Counted from the first letter of the stretch, positions 30,251-38,997 are shown. The stretch: 64,000 nt of DNA from an uncultured Oscillospiraceae bacterium (GCA_934573935.1 CAKTMO010000002.1:62001-126000); one strand, 5' to 3'. The notes: generated from the sequence alone by a model not told the origin. A program made the numbers and translations.

Positions 30251-30612
30251 TACATCAATCCAGGAATATTCAGCCCGCCGGTGAGGCTGTTCATGGAGTT
30301 GTTCATGGCCTCGTCGGCCTGGCGCAACGCCTCGTTGACGGCGGAGATCACCAGATCCTGCAGCATCTCCACATCCTGGGGATCCACCGCGTCGGGCTGG
30401 ATGGTCAGGGCCTTCAGCTCCTTCTTGCCGTTCACCACGGCCTGCACCGCGCCGCCGCCTGCGCTGGCGGTGAAGTCGGTGTTCTCCACATCCTCCTGGG
30501 CCTTTGCCATCTGCTGCTGCATCTGCATGATCTTCTGCTGCATCTGCTGCTGGCGCATCATCTGGCCCTGGCTGCCGCCGAAGCCGCCGCGGGCGCTGTA
30601 TCCCTTTGCCAT
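30250..30612 (-). CDS. YbaB/EbfC nucleoid-associated protein
   Basis: 120 aa. Gln/Met-rich helix ([18 protein letters not shown]) followed by the YbaB core ([38 protein letters not shown]). Binds DNA as a dimer. It follows dnaX by 18 nt on the same strand, the usual dnaX-ybaB(-recR) order; recR does not follow here, because the next gene is convergent. An extra Gly-rich N-terminus of about 16 residues precedes the core. Confidence 0.93.
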   Translation of the reverse strand: MAKGYSARGGFGGSQGQMMRQQQMQQKIMQMQQQMAKAQEDVENTDFTASAGGGAVQAVVNGKKELKALTIQPDAVDPQDVEMLQDLVISAVNEALRQADEAMNNSMNSLTGGLNIPGLM

Positions 30613-30630
30613 AGTCGTTTTCTCCTTATG

Positions 30631-32496
30631 TTATGTGATCTTAAAATGTTCCAGTTCTTGTCCTTTTTTGGTCAGCTCCTCCAGCGCGTCGCCGGAGGGA
30701 GCGGCCGCGGGGGCCGCGGGAGGCGGCTCCTCCCAGGGCGGGGTCTCCGCCGCGGGGGGCGGAACGGGGACGGGCGGTGGCGCTGTCTCCGGCGCCGGAG
30801 CGGGACGGGGCGGGGGCGGTGGCGCGGCGGGACGGGGCTTTGCTGCCGCTTTGGGAGCCGCGCCCACCGTCAGCTGCACGCGGATGGGCGTACCCAGCTC
30901 CTTGCCGGTCACTTCCCGCAGCACAGAGAGTACGGACTCGCTGTTAAGGGAGTCCTTGACGAAATCGTTCTGACACAGCACGGTCAGCACATCGCCCTCC
31001 ACCACACCGGCGGCCATGTTCAGGAAAACGCGGTCCTTCATGCTCAGGCGGCCCTTGTAGTGGTCGATGAGCCGCTCCCACACGGAGGTGTCGCCGCCGA
31101 CGGGCTGTGCCGCCGCAGGCTGGGCCGCGGGGCGGGGCGGGGACGGGGGTACTTCCCGGGGAATATCAAACACCCGCTCGCCGTAGGTCTCCTGAGGGGG
31201 CGGGGCTTCGCCGTAGCGCGTGTCGATGGGGATCTCCTCCCTCACCGGAGGGGGTGCGGGGCGCGTCTGCACCGGCGCGGGCACGGGACTTGCGGGGGCG
31301 GACGGCTGGGGACGGGGTGCGGACTTAGCCTGCGCCGCCTTGGACGGCGGTGCGGCGACGCCGCGCTCCTCCAGCGCCGTCACCCGCTGGCACAGGGCCG
31401 TCAGGTCGCCGCTGAGGCTTTCGTCACACAGCTTCAGCAGGCACAACTCTGCGTCGGTGCGGGGCCGGATGCTGTCCGGCAGCGCCGCGCAGCACTGGCG
31501 CAGCGTGTCGGCCATATACAGAAACCGCGTCATGGGCAGGTCGCCTGCCAGATCGGTCAGCGTCCTGCTGTCATACAGGCCCGTCAGCAGGGCGCTGCCG
31601 CCCTCCGGCGCGGCCCGCAGGATGGTCATGTCGCGGGCAAGGTCGCTCAGCTCGCTCAGCAGGGCCGCCACATCCTTGCCGCCCCGATACAGCTGGTCGA
31701 ACAGCGCCAGCGCGTCGCCGGTGCGGCGATCCAGCACGCAGCGCATCATCTGCACCGTCTGGGCGGCGCCGGCAAGACCCAGCACCTGCAGCACGGCGGC
31801 GTTGTCGATGACACCCTCCACCGCGCGGCACTGGTCCAGCAGGGACAGGGCGTCACGCATAGCGCCGTTGGCCATACGGGCCAGCAGCTCCGCGCCGTCG
31901 GGGCTCAGGTCAATGTGCTCCGCCGCCGCGATGTCCAGCAGCTGCTGCTGGATATCCCGCGGCAGCAGCCGCTTGAAGGAGAACCGCTGGCAGCGGGAGA
32001 GGATGGTGGCGGGGACCTTGTGCAGTTCCGTGGTGGCCAGGATAAACAGCAGATGCTCCGGCGGCTCCTCCAGGATCTTCAACAGGGCGTTGAAGGCGGC
32101 GATGGACAGCATGTGTACCTCGTCGATGATATACACCCGCTTTTTCAGCACGGAAGGGGTATACACCGCCTCTTCCCGCAGGGCGCGCACCTGATCCACG
32201 CCGTTGTTGGAGGCGGCGTCCAGCTCCGTCACGTCCAGCAGGGTGCCGCTGTCGATGCCCCGGCAGGCATCGCACTCACAGCAGGGCGCACCGTCGATGG
32301 GATGCTCACAGTTGACGGCCTTGGCCAGAATACGGGCGCAGGTGGTCTTGCCGGTGCCGCGGGTGCCGGTGAACAGATAGGCGTGACCCACGCGGCCCTC
32401 CGCCACCTGCCGCTGCAGGGTGTCGGTGATATGGGCCTGTCCCACCACCTGGGAAAAGGTCTTGGGCCGCCACTTGCGGTACAGTGCCTGATACAT
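30631..32496 (-). CDS. dnaX: DNA polymerase III subunit gamma/tau
   Basis: 621 aa clamp-loader ATPase. N-terminal AAA+ domain: Walker A GTRGTGKTT (about 44-52), zinc site C-x8-C-x2-C-x2-C (CEHPIDGAPCCECDAC), DEVHMLS (Walker B) and LSRCQRF (arginine-finger region). The middle part is alpha-helical; about 400-480 and 560-600 are long Pro/Ala-rich linkers; 'VWERLIDHYKGRLSMKDRVFL' belongs to the tau C-terminal domain. The ATG at 32496 follows AAAGGAGA. The SRP RNA gene lies just upstream on the same strand, as in Bacillus. Confidence 0.96.
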   Translation of the reverse strand: MYQALYRKWRPKTFSQVVGQAHITDTLQRQVAEGRVGHAYLFTGTRGTGKTTCARILAKAVNCEHPIDGAPCCECDACRGIDSGTLLDVTELDAASNNGVDQVRALREEAVYTPSVLKKRVYIIDEVHMLSIAAFNALLKILEEPPEHLLFILATTELHKVPATILSRCQRFSFKRLLPRDIQQQLLDIAAAEHIDLSPDGAELLARMANGAMRDALSLLDQCRAVEGVIDNAAVLQVLGLAGAAQTVQMMRCVLDRRTGDALALFDQLYRGGKDVAALLSELSDLARDMTILRAAPEGGSALLTGLYDSRTLTDLAGDLPMTRFLYMADTLRQCCAALPDSIRPRTDAELCLLKLCDESLSGDLTALCQRVTALEERGVAAPPSKAAQAKSAPRPQPSAPASPVPAPVQTRPAPPPVREEIPIDTRYGEAPPPQETYGERVFDIPREVPPSPPRPAAQPAAAQPVGGDTSVWERLIDHYKGRLSMKDRVFLNMAAGVVEGDVLTVLCQNDFVKDSLNSESVLSVLREVTGKELGTPIRVQLTVGAAPKAAAKPRPAAPPPPPRPAPAPETAPPPVPVPPPAAETPPWEEPPPAAPAAAPSGDALEELTKKGQELEHFKIT

Positions 32497-32529
32497 TTCG
32501 CCGTCTCCTTTCGTCAAAAATGCAGAAAA

Positions 32530-32668
32530 GTCCTCCACACGCAGCTGCGGAACCGGCTTCCTCGCGGCACATGTCTATCCCTCTTAATGCTGCTCGGTTC
32601 CCCGCCTGACATGATTCGTGGGTATCCATTGCGCGAGACCGGCTCCACAGCTGCCTGCGGAGGACTCA
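32530..32668 (-). ncRNA. ffs: Signal recognition particle RNA (short bacterial type)
   Basis: The minus strand reads GTCAGGCGGGGAACCGAGCAG, cut here to its key parts: GTCAGG, a CGG-GGAA-CCG tetraloop hairpin and AGCAGC, the Ffh-binding domain IV. The 5' end (GTCCTCCGCAGGCAGCTG) pairs with the 3' end (CAGCTGCGTGTGGAGGAC), giving one long hairpin of about 140 nt. There is no room for an Alu domain, unlike the 270-nt scRNA of Bacillus. The position upstream of dnaX is the usual Firmicute one. Ends are estimated from pairing and from the promoter. Confidence 0.88.
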
Positions 32669-32677
32669 TTTCATCGT

Positions 32678-32706
32678 ATTATACACCAAAGTTTACTGTT
32701 TGGCAA
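32678..32706 (-). promoter_or_regulatory. Strong promoter of the SRP RNA gene
   Basis: Minus-strand TTGCCA, 17-bp spacer, TATAAT; start expected near 32670, matching the RNA 5' end. Confidence 0.75.
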
Positions 32707-32727
32707 CAATGACTTTTTCCCAGGGAC

Positions 32728-32755
32728 TTGCATTTTTTGCAAAATGGGATATGAT
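32728..32755 (+). promoter_or_regulatory. Promoter of the CobW-type gene pair
   Basis: TTGCAT, 16-bp spacer, TATGAT. No zinc-box (Zur) dyad is obvious. Confidence 0.5.
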
Positions 32756-32809
32756 ATAGGAGAAAAAATATATGCTGCTTTCTACAGCAGAAGAAAAGAA
32801 GGGTTTACT

Positions 32810-33982
32810 ATGACAAAGATCGACATTATCTCCGGTTTCCTGGGCGCAGGCAAGACCACGCTGATCAAGAAGCTGCTGAAAGAGGCCTATCAGGGTGAAA
32901 AGCTGGTGCTGATCGAAAACGAATTCGGCGAGATCTCCATTGACGGCGGCTTTTTGAAGGACAGCGGTGTGCAGGTCAGCGAGATGTCCTCCGGCTGCAT
33001 CTGCTGCTCGCTGGTGGGCGACTTCAACAAGGCGCTGAAGGAGGTCCACGCCCAGTTCCAGCCCGACCGCATCCTGATCGAGCCCTCCGGCGTGGGCAAG
33101 CTCTCCGACGTGATCGTGGCGGTGGAGAACACCGTGAAGGACGTGCCGGACATGAAGCTGAACAGCTTCGTCACCGTGGCCGACGCCAGCAAGGTGAAGG
33201 TCTATATGAAGAACTTCGGCGAGTTTTACAATAACCAGATCGAGTCCGCCGGTACCATCATCCTCAGCCGCACCCAGAAGCTGAGCCAGGAGAAGCTGGA
33301 GGCCGCCGCGGCCCTGCTGCGGGAGAAGAACGCCGACGCCGCCATCATCACCACCCCCTGGGATCAGATCGACGGCAAGACCATCCTGGCCGCCGTGGAA
33401 AAGGTGTCTCTGGCGGATGAGCTGCTGGAGAAGATGCGGGCCGAGCATGAGGCCGACGAGCATGAGCACGAGCATCATCACCATCATGACCATGACGAGC
33501 ATGAGGAGCACGATCACGAGTACTGCCATCACCACGACCACGATGATGACGATGATCACGATCACGACCACTGCTGCCACCACGACCATGACGAGGAACA
33601 TGAGCACCATCATGACCACGACCATGATGAACACGAGCACCACCATCACCATGACGGCGAGGAGTGCGACGATCCCCACTGCGGCTGCCATCATCACCAT
33701 CATCACGCCGACGAGGTGTTCGCCTCCTGGGGGCAGGAGACGGTGAAGCCCTTTACCCAGGAGCAGCTGCACCGCATCCTGACGGCGCTGGACAGCGGCG
33801 ACTACGGCAAGATCGTCCGCGCCAAGGGCATCGTCCCCGACGGCGAGGGCAAGTGGCTGCATTTCGACTACGTGCCGGAGGAGCACGAGATCCGCTTTGG
33901 CCCCGCCGACTACACCGGCCGTCTGTGCGTCATCGGCGCGGAGCTGGACGAACATAAGCTCCACGAGCTGTTCGGCCTGTAA
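32810..33982 (+). CDS. CobW/P47K GTPase metallochaperone with very long His-rich insert
   Basis: 390 aa. G3E-family GTPase: Walker A GFLGAGKT (9-16), ENEFGE (about 41-46), the metal-binding CxCC motif GCICC (about 63-67), and EPSGVG. Between the GTPase domain and the C-terminal CobW domain (about 310-390) lies an insert of about 90 residues (about 215-305) with 41 His and 6 Cys plus many Asp/Glu, a probable reservoir for zinc, nickel or cobalt. It likely inserts metal into target proteins in a GTP-dependent way. A second CobW-like gene starts 15 nt after the stop. The start at 32810 lacks a strong Shine-Dalgarno (AGAAGGG). Confidence 0.93.
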   Translation: MTKIDIISGFLGAGKTTLIKKLLKEAYQGEKLVLIENEFGEISIDGGFLKDSGVQVSEMSSGCICCSLVGDFNKALKEVHAQFQPDRILIEPSGVGKLSDVIVAVENTVKDVPDMKLNSFVTVADASKVKVYMKNFGEFYNNQIESAGTIILSRTQKLSQEKLEAAAALLREKNADAAIITTPWDQIDGKTILAAVEKVSLADELLEKMRAEHEADEHEHEHHHHHDHDEHEEHDHEYCHHHDHDDDDDHDHDHCCHHDHDEEHEHHHDHDHDEHEHHHHHDGEECDDPHCGCHHHHHHADEVFASWGQETVKPFTQEQLHRILTALDSGDYGKIVRAKGIVPDGEGKWLHFDYVPEEHEIRFGPADYTGRLCVIGAELDEHKLHELFGL

Positions 33983-33997
33983 GGAGAGTATCGGCCT

Positions 33998-34927
33998 ATG
34001 GATATTCCTGTTTATCTCATCGCCGGATTTCTGGACGCCGGCAAGACGGATTTTATCAACGGCATCCTGCGGGACGGCTTTGCCGCCGAGGATCGCACCC
34101 TGCTGATCTGCTGCGAGGAGGGAGAGAACGAATACGACCCCAAGGTGCTGCAGAACGTGTTCACCTACACGGTGGACGAGCAGGAGCAGCTGACGCCGGC
34201 GCTGTTCAAAAAGCTGGAAAAGCAGTACCGCCCCAAGCAGGTCATCATGGAGTACAACGGCATGTGGCAGATGGAGCCCCTGTATCGGGACGGCTTTCCC
34301 GCCAACTGGATCTTGTACCAGATCATGGTGCTGGTGGACGCCGCCACCTTTGAGCCCTATGTCCGCAACATGGGTCAGCTGATGATGGAGAAGATCGCCA
34401 ACGCCGACCTTCTCATCTTCAACCGCTGCAACGAGGAGCTGCGGGCCCAGCTGCGCAGCCGCAACCTGAAAATGGTGAACCGCCGCGCCGACATCTATCT
34501 GGAAAACGCCGACGGCACCAGCGAGGAGTACATGACCCCCGACATGTCCCCCTTCGACCTGAGCAGCGGCCATCTGGACGTGCCCGACGACGAGTACGGC
34601 GCGTGGTACGTGGATCTGATGGACAACACCGGCCGGTACGACGGCATCACCGTTACCTTCAAGGCGCTGATGTGCCACTCCAAGAAGTTCAAGGGCGTTC
34701 ACTGCCCCGGGCGCTTTGCCATGGTGTGCTGCGACAAGGACATGCAGTTCCTGGCGCTGGTGTGTCGGGGCGAGGGACTGGACAAGTTCAAAAACCGCGA
34801 CTGGGTAGAACTGACCGCCACCGTCCGCAAGGAGAACTGCGACGCCTATCAGGGCGAAGGCCCCGTGCTGTACGTAACCGATATCCACGCCACCGAAAAA
34901 CCGAAAAACGAAGTGGTTTCGTTTTGA
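33998..34927 (+). CDS. CobW-like GTPase fused to a YcgQ-like (TIGR03943) C-terminal domain
   Basis: 309 aa. Residues 1-190 resemble a G3E GTPase: AGFLDAGKTD (P-loop), LLICCEEGENEYD in place of ENEFG, VIMEYNGMW in place of EPSG, and IFNRCNEE as base-recognition site. The CxCC metal motif is absent. Residues about 200-309 ('YGAWYVDLMDNTGRYDGITVTFKA', 'GRFAMVCCDKDMQF', 'WVELTATVRKE', 'EGPVLYVTDI') resemble the C-terminal domain of YcgQ/TIGR03943 proteins, which partner with DUF318 permeases in metal homeostasis. It probably works with the His-rich CobW protein 15 nt upstream. The domain match is from memory of the family pattern. Confidence 0.82.
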   Translation: MDIPVYLIAGFLDAGKTDFINGILRDGFAAEDRTLLICCEEGENEYDPKVLQNVFTYTVDEQEQLTPALFKKLEKQYRPKQVIMEYNGMWQMEPLYRDGFPANWILYQIMVLVDAATFEPYVRNMGQLMMEKIANADLLIFNRCNEELRAQLRSRNLKMVNRRADIYLENADGTSEEYMTPDMSPFDLSSGHLDVPDDEYGAWYVDLMDNTGRYDGITVTFKALMCHSKKFKGVHCPGRFAMVCCDKDMQFLALVCRGEGLDKFKNRDWVELTATVRKENCDAYQGEGPVLYVTDIHATEKPKNEVVSF

Positions 34928-34931
34928 CAAA

Positions 34932-34963
34932 GAAGCGCCGCCCCATCAGGGCGGCGCTTTTAT
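34932..34963 (+). terminator. Terminator of the CobW-type pair
   Basis: AAGCGCCGCCC, CATCA loop, GGGCGGCGCTTTT. Confidence 0.88.
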
Positions 34964-34982
34964 TGTCGGAAAACTGCACCAA

Positions 34983-35112
34983 AGGCTCCTTTGTGTAAAG
35001 GGAGCTGTCAACGCAAAGCGTTGACTGAGGGATTGTCGTTCTTCGGAAGCCTTGGTAACAACCCCTTCGTCACGGCTTACGCCGTGCCACCTCCCCTTAC
35101 ACAGGGGAGGCT
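34983..35112. mobile_element. MITE-like element, copy 1
   Basis: 130-bp non-coding element. The left end AGGCTCCTTTGTGTAAAGGG and the right end, read inverted (AGCCTCCCCTGTGTAAGGGG), form imperfect terminal inverted repeats. Inside are smaller hairpins (GTCAACGCAAAGCGTTGAC and CACGGCTTACGCCGTG) and GGGATTGTC/ACAACCCC arms. A second, shorter copy lies at 61524-61630. No transposase is encoded. Confidence 0.7.
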
Positions 35113-35113
35113 T

Positions 35114-36052
35114 TTATTTCATCGTCCTGCTGTTATTCAGCACCATGGTGCTGTAGAGAAACAGCACGTCCTCCCCGCCGTCCAGGGTCAGGAAGCGGCC
35201 CAGCAGCTGGCTGGAGAGGTAGCGGATGTCCACCGCGTAGATGGTGCGGTAGTGCTGCGCCAGCAGGGGGATCAGGCTGCTACCGAAAGAATCGCGGAAC
35301 ACCACCAGCGTCTCCTCCGAGGCGGACAGGGGACTGTCCACCCGCAGCAGGGACTTGCTGCCCTGCAGATAGAGGTCATAGGGGGTGTCCGTGTCCACGG
35401 CGGCGAGGTCGTACAGGGGCTCCTGCGCCTCTGTTTCATAGTCGTACACGATGCAGGCGTCCAGCACTGCATCGGTGAGATACCGCAGGGTGTCCGCCGT
35501 CAGCGGCTCGTCTGTCTTGGCGGCATAGCTGCCGAAAAACGGCGTGTTCACGGTGTTCTCCTGAAAATCCTCCGTCAGCCGGCAGCCCATGGCCTGCAGC
35601 AGCGTCTGGGCCACGTCCGCGAGACACTCCTGCCGCCAGTGGGGGTCGGTGCGGTAGTAGTCCTCCAGCTCAAGCAGGGGCGCGATGTCCACATATTGGA
35701 CAAAATCCAGCTGTGCGAGCAGCGCCTGGGCCGTCTCGTCGGCTGCGGCGGGGGCATAGCCCTCCGGCGGTACCGTAAAGCTGCCCTTGTCGGGGATCAC
35801 CGACAGGTAGATACGTCCGGCGCTGGCGGATACATTGCTGTCATACAGCTGCCGGAACTTTCGGGCGGCGTAGTCCAGGGACTTCTGATCAAACCCCGCC
35901 TCAGTGGAGACGGCATAGCCGTCGTACACATACACCTCAGGAAGCGCCGCCGGAGGCGGCGCTTCCTTTGCGGGGGTCCATTTTACCGCGCCCAGCAGCA
36001 GGGCGCAGCTCAGCAGCACAAAGGCTGCCCGTATTACGATGGTACGTCTCAC
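35114..36052 (-). CDS. DHHW/AlgX-like SGNH-hydrolase-fold exported protein
   Basis: 312 aa with an N-terminal signal anchor (about 7-24). It has the DHHW-family pattern of AlgJ/AlgX-like proteins: YYRTDPHW (the DxHW-type catalytic motif, about 133-140) and VVFRDSFGSSL (about 248-258), plus 'YDYETEAQEPLYD' in between. Family members acetylate or deacetylate exopolysaccharides or cell-wall polymers together with an MBOAT acyltransferase; no MBOAT gene is in view, so the substrate is unknown. Its start overlaps the stop of an upstream lipoprotein gene by 4 nt, so the two proteins may work together at the cell surface. Confidence 0.82.
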   Translation of the reverse strand: MRRTIVIRAAFVLLSCALLLGAVKWTPAKEAPPPAALPEVYVYDGYAVSTEAGFDQKSLDYAARKFRQLYDSNVSASAGRIYLSVIPDKGSFTVPPEGYAPAAADETAQALLAQLDFVQYVDIAPLLELEDYYRTDPHWRQECLADVAQTLLQAMGCRLTEDFQENTVNTPFFGSYAAKTDEPLTADTLRYLTDAVLDACIVYDYETEAQEPLYDLAAVDTDTPYDLYLQGSKSLLRVDSPLSASEETLVVFRDSFGSSLIPLLAQHYRTIYAVDIRYLSSQLLGRFLTLDGGEDVLFLYSTMVLNNSRTMK

Positions 36053-36624
36053 GCCTGAACGGCTTCGTTGTACACCAGCTCCATGCCGAAGATGCCGCTG
36101 AGACGGCCGGCAAAGGCGTCCACCAGATCGTCGGCGCCGAAGGCAACGGCCACGTATTCATCGCGGACGGCCACCACCACCTTGTCGGGGAAGCCGCACA
36201 TCCAGCGGTTGGACTGGATGGCGTCCCGCAGCTCGGTGGCCAGGGCCTGGGCGTCGCCGGTGGCGTGATAGGCGGCGGCGGTAAAGGTGTTGGCGTTCAG
36301 CATATGGGTCAGGGATGCGGCCTCGTCCACCTGGGCGCTCTCCGGCAGCACCAGATTGTACTGGGCCAGCGCGCGGTCGGTCAGATCAAAGGCGGCGGGG
36401 GCGTCCTCCACCATCTGCTGGGCATCGGGGCCGCCGCCCACGACGGAGAACTTCTCCTCCTCGCCGTAGTCGTTCCACACGGTCTCCAGCAGGTTCAGGG
36501 CGCTGGTGATGGCGGCGGGCTGGTCGCCGGTGGTCTGGTCGTCCTTGGCGTCGCTATTGCCGCCGCAGGCCACCAGGGACAGGGCCATCATCGCGGCCAG
36601 CATCAGTGCAAAAATTTTTTTCAT
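36049..36624 (-). CDS. Lipoprotein of unknown function
   Basis: 191 aa. Signal peptide with lipobox LVACGG (Cys20) and an Asp/Thr/Gln-rich linker, then a compact domain of about 150 aa without a family I can name ('NLLETVWNDYGEEEKFSVVGGG', 'DEAASLTHMLNANTFTAAAYH', 'NRWMCGFPDKVVVAV'). It looks like the recurrent clostridial 'bacteriocin transport/DUF' type lipoproteins that form a pair with DHHW proteins. The start at 36624 has AAGGAGGATATTTTG; the stop overlaps the DHHW gene start. Confidence 0.78.
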   Translation of the reverse strand: MKKIFALMLAAMMALSLVACGGNSDAKDDQTTGDQPAAITSALNLLETVWNDYGEEEKFSVVGGGPDAQQMVEDAPAAFDLTDRALAQYNLVLPESAQVDEAASLTHMLNANTFTAAAYHATGDAQALATELRDAIQSNRWMCGFPDKVVVAVRDEYVAVAFGADDLVDAFAGRLSGIFGMELVYNEAVQA

Positions 36625-36704
36625 CAAAATATCCTCCTTGGTTTCCACAGATCCTGTGGGTCTGCCTCTTTAGACGCAAAAGCGCCGGATTTTGTTCCCA
36701 GAAA

Positions 36705-37094
36705 TTATAACCAGCTCTGGTCAAATCCATAAGGCAGCAGTTCCCGCAGGGCGAATTTCTTCGCGTCCCCCGCCTTGTTGATGCAGAGCACCTCCAGCTG
36801 CGGCGCGAATTCCATCATCACCTGGCGGCAGGTACCGCAGGGGACGCAGTAGTCGTCGCTGCGTCCGGCGATGGCGATGCGGACAAAGTCCCGATGCCCC
36901 TCGCTGACGGCCTTGAAGATGGCGGTGCGCTCGGCGCAGATGGTGGCGCCGTAGGCGGCGTTTTCAATGTTGCAGCCGGTGTAGACCGTGCCGTCGCTGC
37001 ACTCCAGCGCCGCCCCCACGGGAAAGTGGGAATAGGGGATATAGGCCCGGTCCAGCATGTCGATGGCCTTTTGGCAAAGCTCTTTTTCTGTCAT
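36705..37094 (-). CDS. cdd: Cytidine deaminase
   Basis: 129 aa, the homotetrameric Cdd type. Deaminates cytidine and deoxycytidine. Motifs: YSHFPVGAALE, TGCNIENAAYG, CAERTAIF (HAE-type: Cys zinc ligand and catalytic Glu) and PCGTCRQVM (the other two zinc Cys). With uridine kinase (2.9 kb) and uridine phosphorylase (42.2 kb) it completes pyrimidine salvage. TGAGGAGGACG precedes the ATG. It is read behind the ABC exporter pair with a 13-nt gap, so it may be cotranscribed. Confidence 0.97.
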   Translation of the reverse strand: MTEKELCQKAIDMLDRAYIPYSHFPVGAALECSDGTVYTGCNIENAAYGATICAERTAIFKAVSEGHRDFVRIAIAGRSDDYCVPCGTCRQVMMEFAPQLEVLCINKAGDAKKFALRELLPYGFDQSWL

Positions 37095-37107
37095 GGTCTC
37101 GTCCTCC

Positions 37108-38997
37108 TCAACTCAATTTTGCCTGGCCGGTGTACAGCTGATAGTACCGGCCCTTCTCTTCCAAAAGCTGGGCGTGGTCGCCCCGCTCGATGATCTGTCC
37201 GTTTTCCAGCACCAGAATGGCCTGGGCGTTGCGGACGGTGGACAGGCGGTGGGCGATGACGAACACCGTGCGGCCTTCCATCAGGGAATCCATGCCCCGC
37301 TCGATCAGCGTCTCGGTGCGGGTGTCGATGGAGCTGGTGGCTTCATCCAGGATCAGCACCGGCGGATCGGACACGGCGGCGCGGGCGATGGCCAGCAGCT
37401 GCCGCTCACCCTGGCTCAGTCCCGCGCCGTCACCGGTGATGACGGTGTCGTAGCCCTGGGGCAGATGGCGGATGAAGCCGTCGGCGTTGGCCAGCTTCGC
37501 GGCGGCGCGGATCTCCTCGTCGGTGGCGTCCAGCTTGCCGTAGCGGATGTTGTCGGCAATGGTGCCGGTGAACAGGTGGGTATCCTGCAGCACCATGCCC
37601 AGAGAGCGCCGCAGGGAATCCTTGGCGATGTCCTTCACGTCGATGCCGTCGTAGGTGATGACGCCCTCCTGAATGTCGTAAAAGCGGTTGATGAGATTGG
37701 TGATGGTGGTCTTGCCCGCGCCGGTGGAGCCCACGAAAGCGATCTTCTGGCCGGGCTTGGCGAACAGGGACACATCCCGCAGCACCGTCTTCTCCCCGTC
37801 ATAGGAGAAGGTCACGTGGTCGAACCGCACGTCGCCCTTCAGCTCCGTCAGCGTGCCGTCAGGGCGCTTCCAGGCCCAGCGGCCGGTGCGCTCCGTGGTC
37901 TCGGTCAGGGTCTCGCCCTCCTTCTCCACGCGGACGATGACGGTCTTGCCCTCGTCGGTCTCCGGCTGGGCGTCCATGACGGCGAAAATGCGCTCCGCGC
38001 CCGCCGCCGCGGCCAGCAGGGTGTTCACCTGCTGGCTGATCTGGGCGATGGGCTGGCTGACCTGCTTCACATACAGCAGGTACGCGCCCAGAGAGCCCAC
38101 GTCGAACATGCCGCCGATGGCCAGCAATCCGCCCACGCAGCAGGTGACGGCGTAGTTGATCTTGCTGAGGTTGCCCATGGCGGGCATCATCATACCGGCA
38201 TAGGCCTGGGCCGCCGTGGCGGCCTGACGGTAGGCGTCGTTCAGGCCGGTGAACCGGCCGATGGCCTGCTGCTCGTGGTTGAAGACCTTGATGACCTTCT
38301 GGCCCTCGATCATCTCCTCGATATAGCCGTTCACCGCGCCCAGGGCCGCCTGCTGGCGCTGGAAGTTCACGCGGCTGCGGCCGCCGATGACCTTCACCAC
38401 CACGCCCATCAGGGCCAGGAAGCCGAAGGTGATCAGCGTCAGCCAGGGGTTGAGCACCACCATCATCACCACCGTGCCCACAAAGGTCAGCACATTGGAG
38501 ATAATGCTGGCAAAGCTGCTGTTGAGCATCTCCGACACGGTGTCGATGTCGTTGGTGAAGCGGCTCATCAGGTCGCCGGACTGGTGCTGGTCATAGTAGC
38601 GGATGGGCAGCTGCTGCAGGCGGCGGAACAGATCCTGCCGGATGGCGGCCACCGTCCGCTGGGCCACGTGCACCATGATGCGGGCATAGGCGTAGGAGCA
38701 GCCTGCGCTGAGGGCGAACAGGCCGCCCAGCAGCACCAGCATCTTCAACAGCCCCGAAAAATCGCCGGGGAGGATATAGTCGTTCAGCATGGGCTTGAGC
38801 GTATAGCTGGAGGCCACGCTGGCCACGGAGCTGACGATGAGGCACACGGCCACCAGCACCAGCGAACCCTTATACTTTCCCACATAGCCCATCAGCTTTT
38901 TGAAAGTGCCCTTCATATCCTTGGGCCGCTGGAAGCCGTGGCCGTTGGGACCGTGGCCATGGCCGCCGCGCTGGGCTCCCGTCTTGTTGTCAGCCAT
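37108..38997 (-). CDS. ABC exporter subunit B (membrane + ATPase) of a heterodimeric pair
   Basis: 629 aa half-transporter. An N-terminal extension of about 35 residues is rich in Gly/His (GGHGHGPNGHG). Then come six helices (about 40-340) and an ATPase domain with Walker A GSTGAGKTT, signature GLSQGERQLL, Walker B VLILDEATSS and switch H (FVIAHRLST). It overlaps the upstream exporter gene by 8 nt and should form a heterodimer with it (BmrCD/YheHI-like). A MarR regulator heads the operon, which points to drug or antimicrobial peptide export. Confidence 0.95.
   Translation of the reverse strand: MADNKTGAQRGGHGHGPNGHGFQRPKDMKGTFKKLMGYVGKYKGSLVLVAVCLIVSSVASVASSYTLKPMLNDYILPGDFSGLLKMLVLLGGLFALSAGCSYAYARIMVHVAQRTVAAIRQDLFRRLQQLPIRYYDQHQSGDLMSRFTNDIDTVSEMLNSSFASIISNVLTFVGTVVMMVVLNPWLTLITFGFLALMGVVVKVIGGRSRVNFQRQQAALGAVNGYIEEMIEGQKVIKVFNHEQQAIGRFTGLNDAYRQAATAAQAYAGMMMPAMGNLSKINYAVTCCVGGLLAIGGMFDVGSLGAYLLYVKQVSQPIAQISQQVNTLLAAAAGAERIFAVMDAQPETDEGKTVIVRVEKEGETLTETTERTGRWAWKRPDGTLTELKGDVRFDHVTFSYDGEKTVLRDVSLFAKPGQKIAFVGSTGAGKTTITNLINRFYDIQEGVITYDGIDVKDIAKDSLRRSLGMVLQDTHLFTGTIADNIRYGKLDATDEEIRAAAKLANADGFIRHLPQGYDTVITGDGAGLSQGERQLLAIARAAVSDPPVLILDEATSSIDTRTETLIERGMDSLMEGRTVFVIAHRLSTVRNAQAILVLENGQIIERGDHAQLLEEKGRYYQLYTGQAKLS

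Noticed and set aside
32693..34930. 745-codon minus-strand open frame opposite the two CobW genes
   Set aside because: Val/Met-rich run is the complement of His codons in the real genes.
34983..35112. Terminator cluster or sRNA gene
   Set aside because: The second copy with conserved inverted ends at 61.5 kb fits a MITE-like element better.
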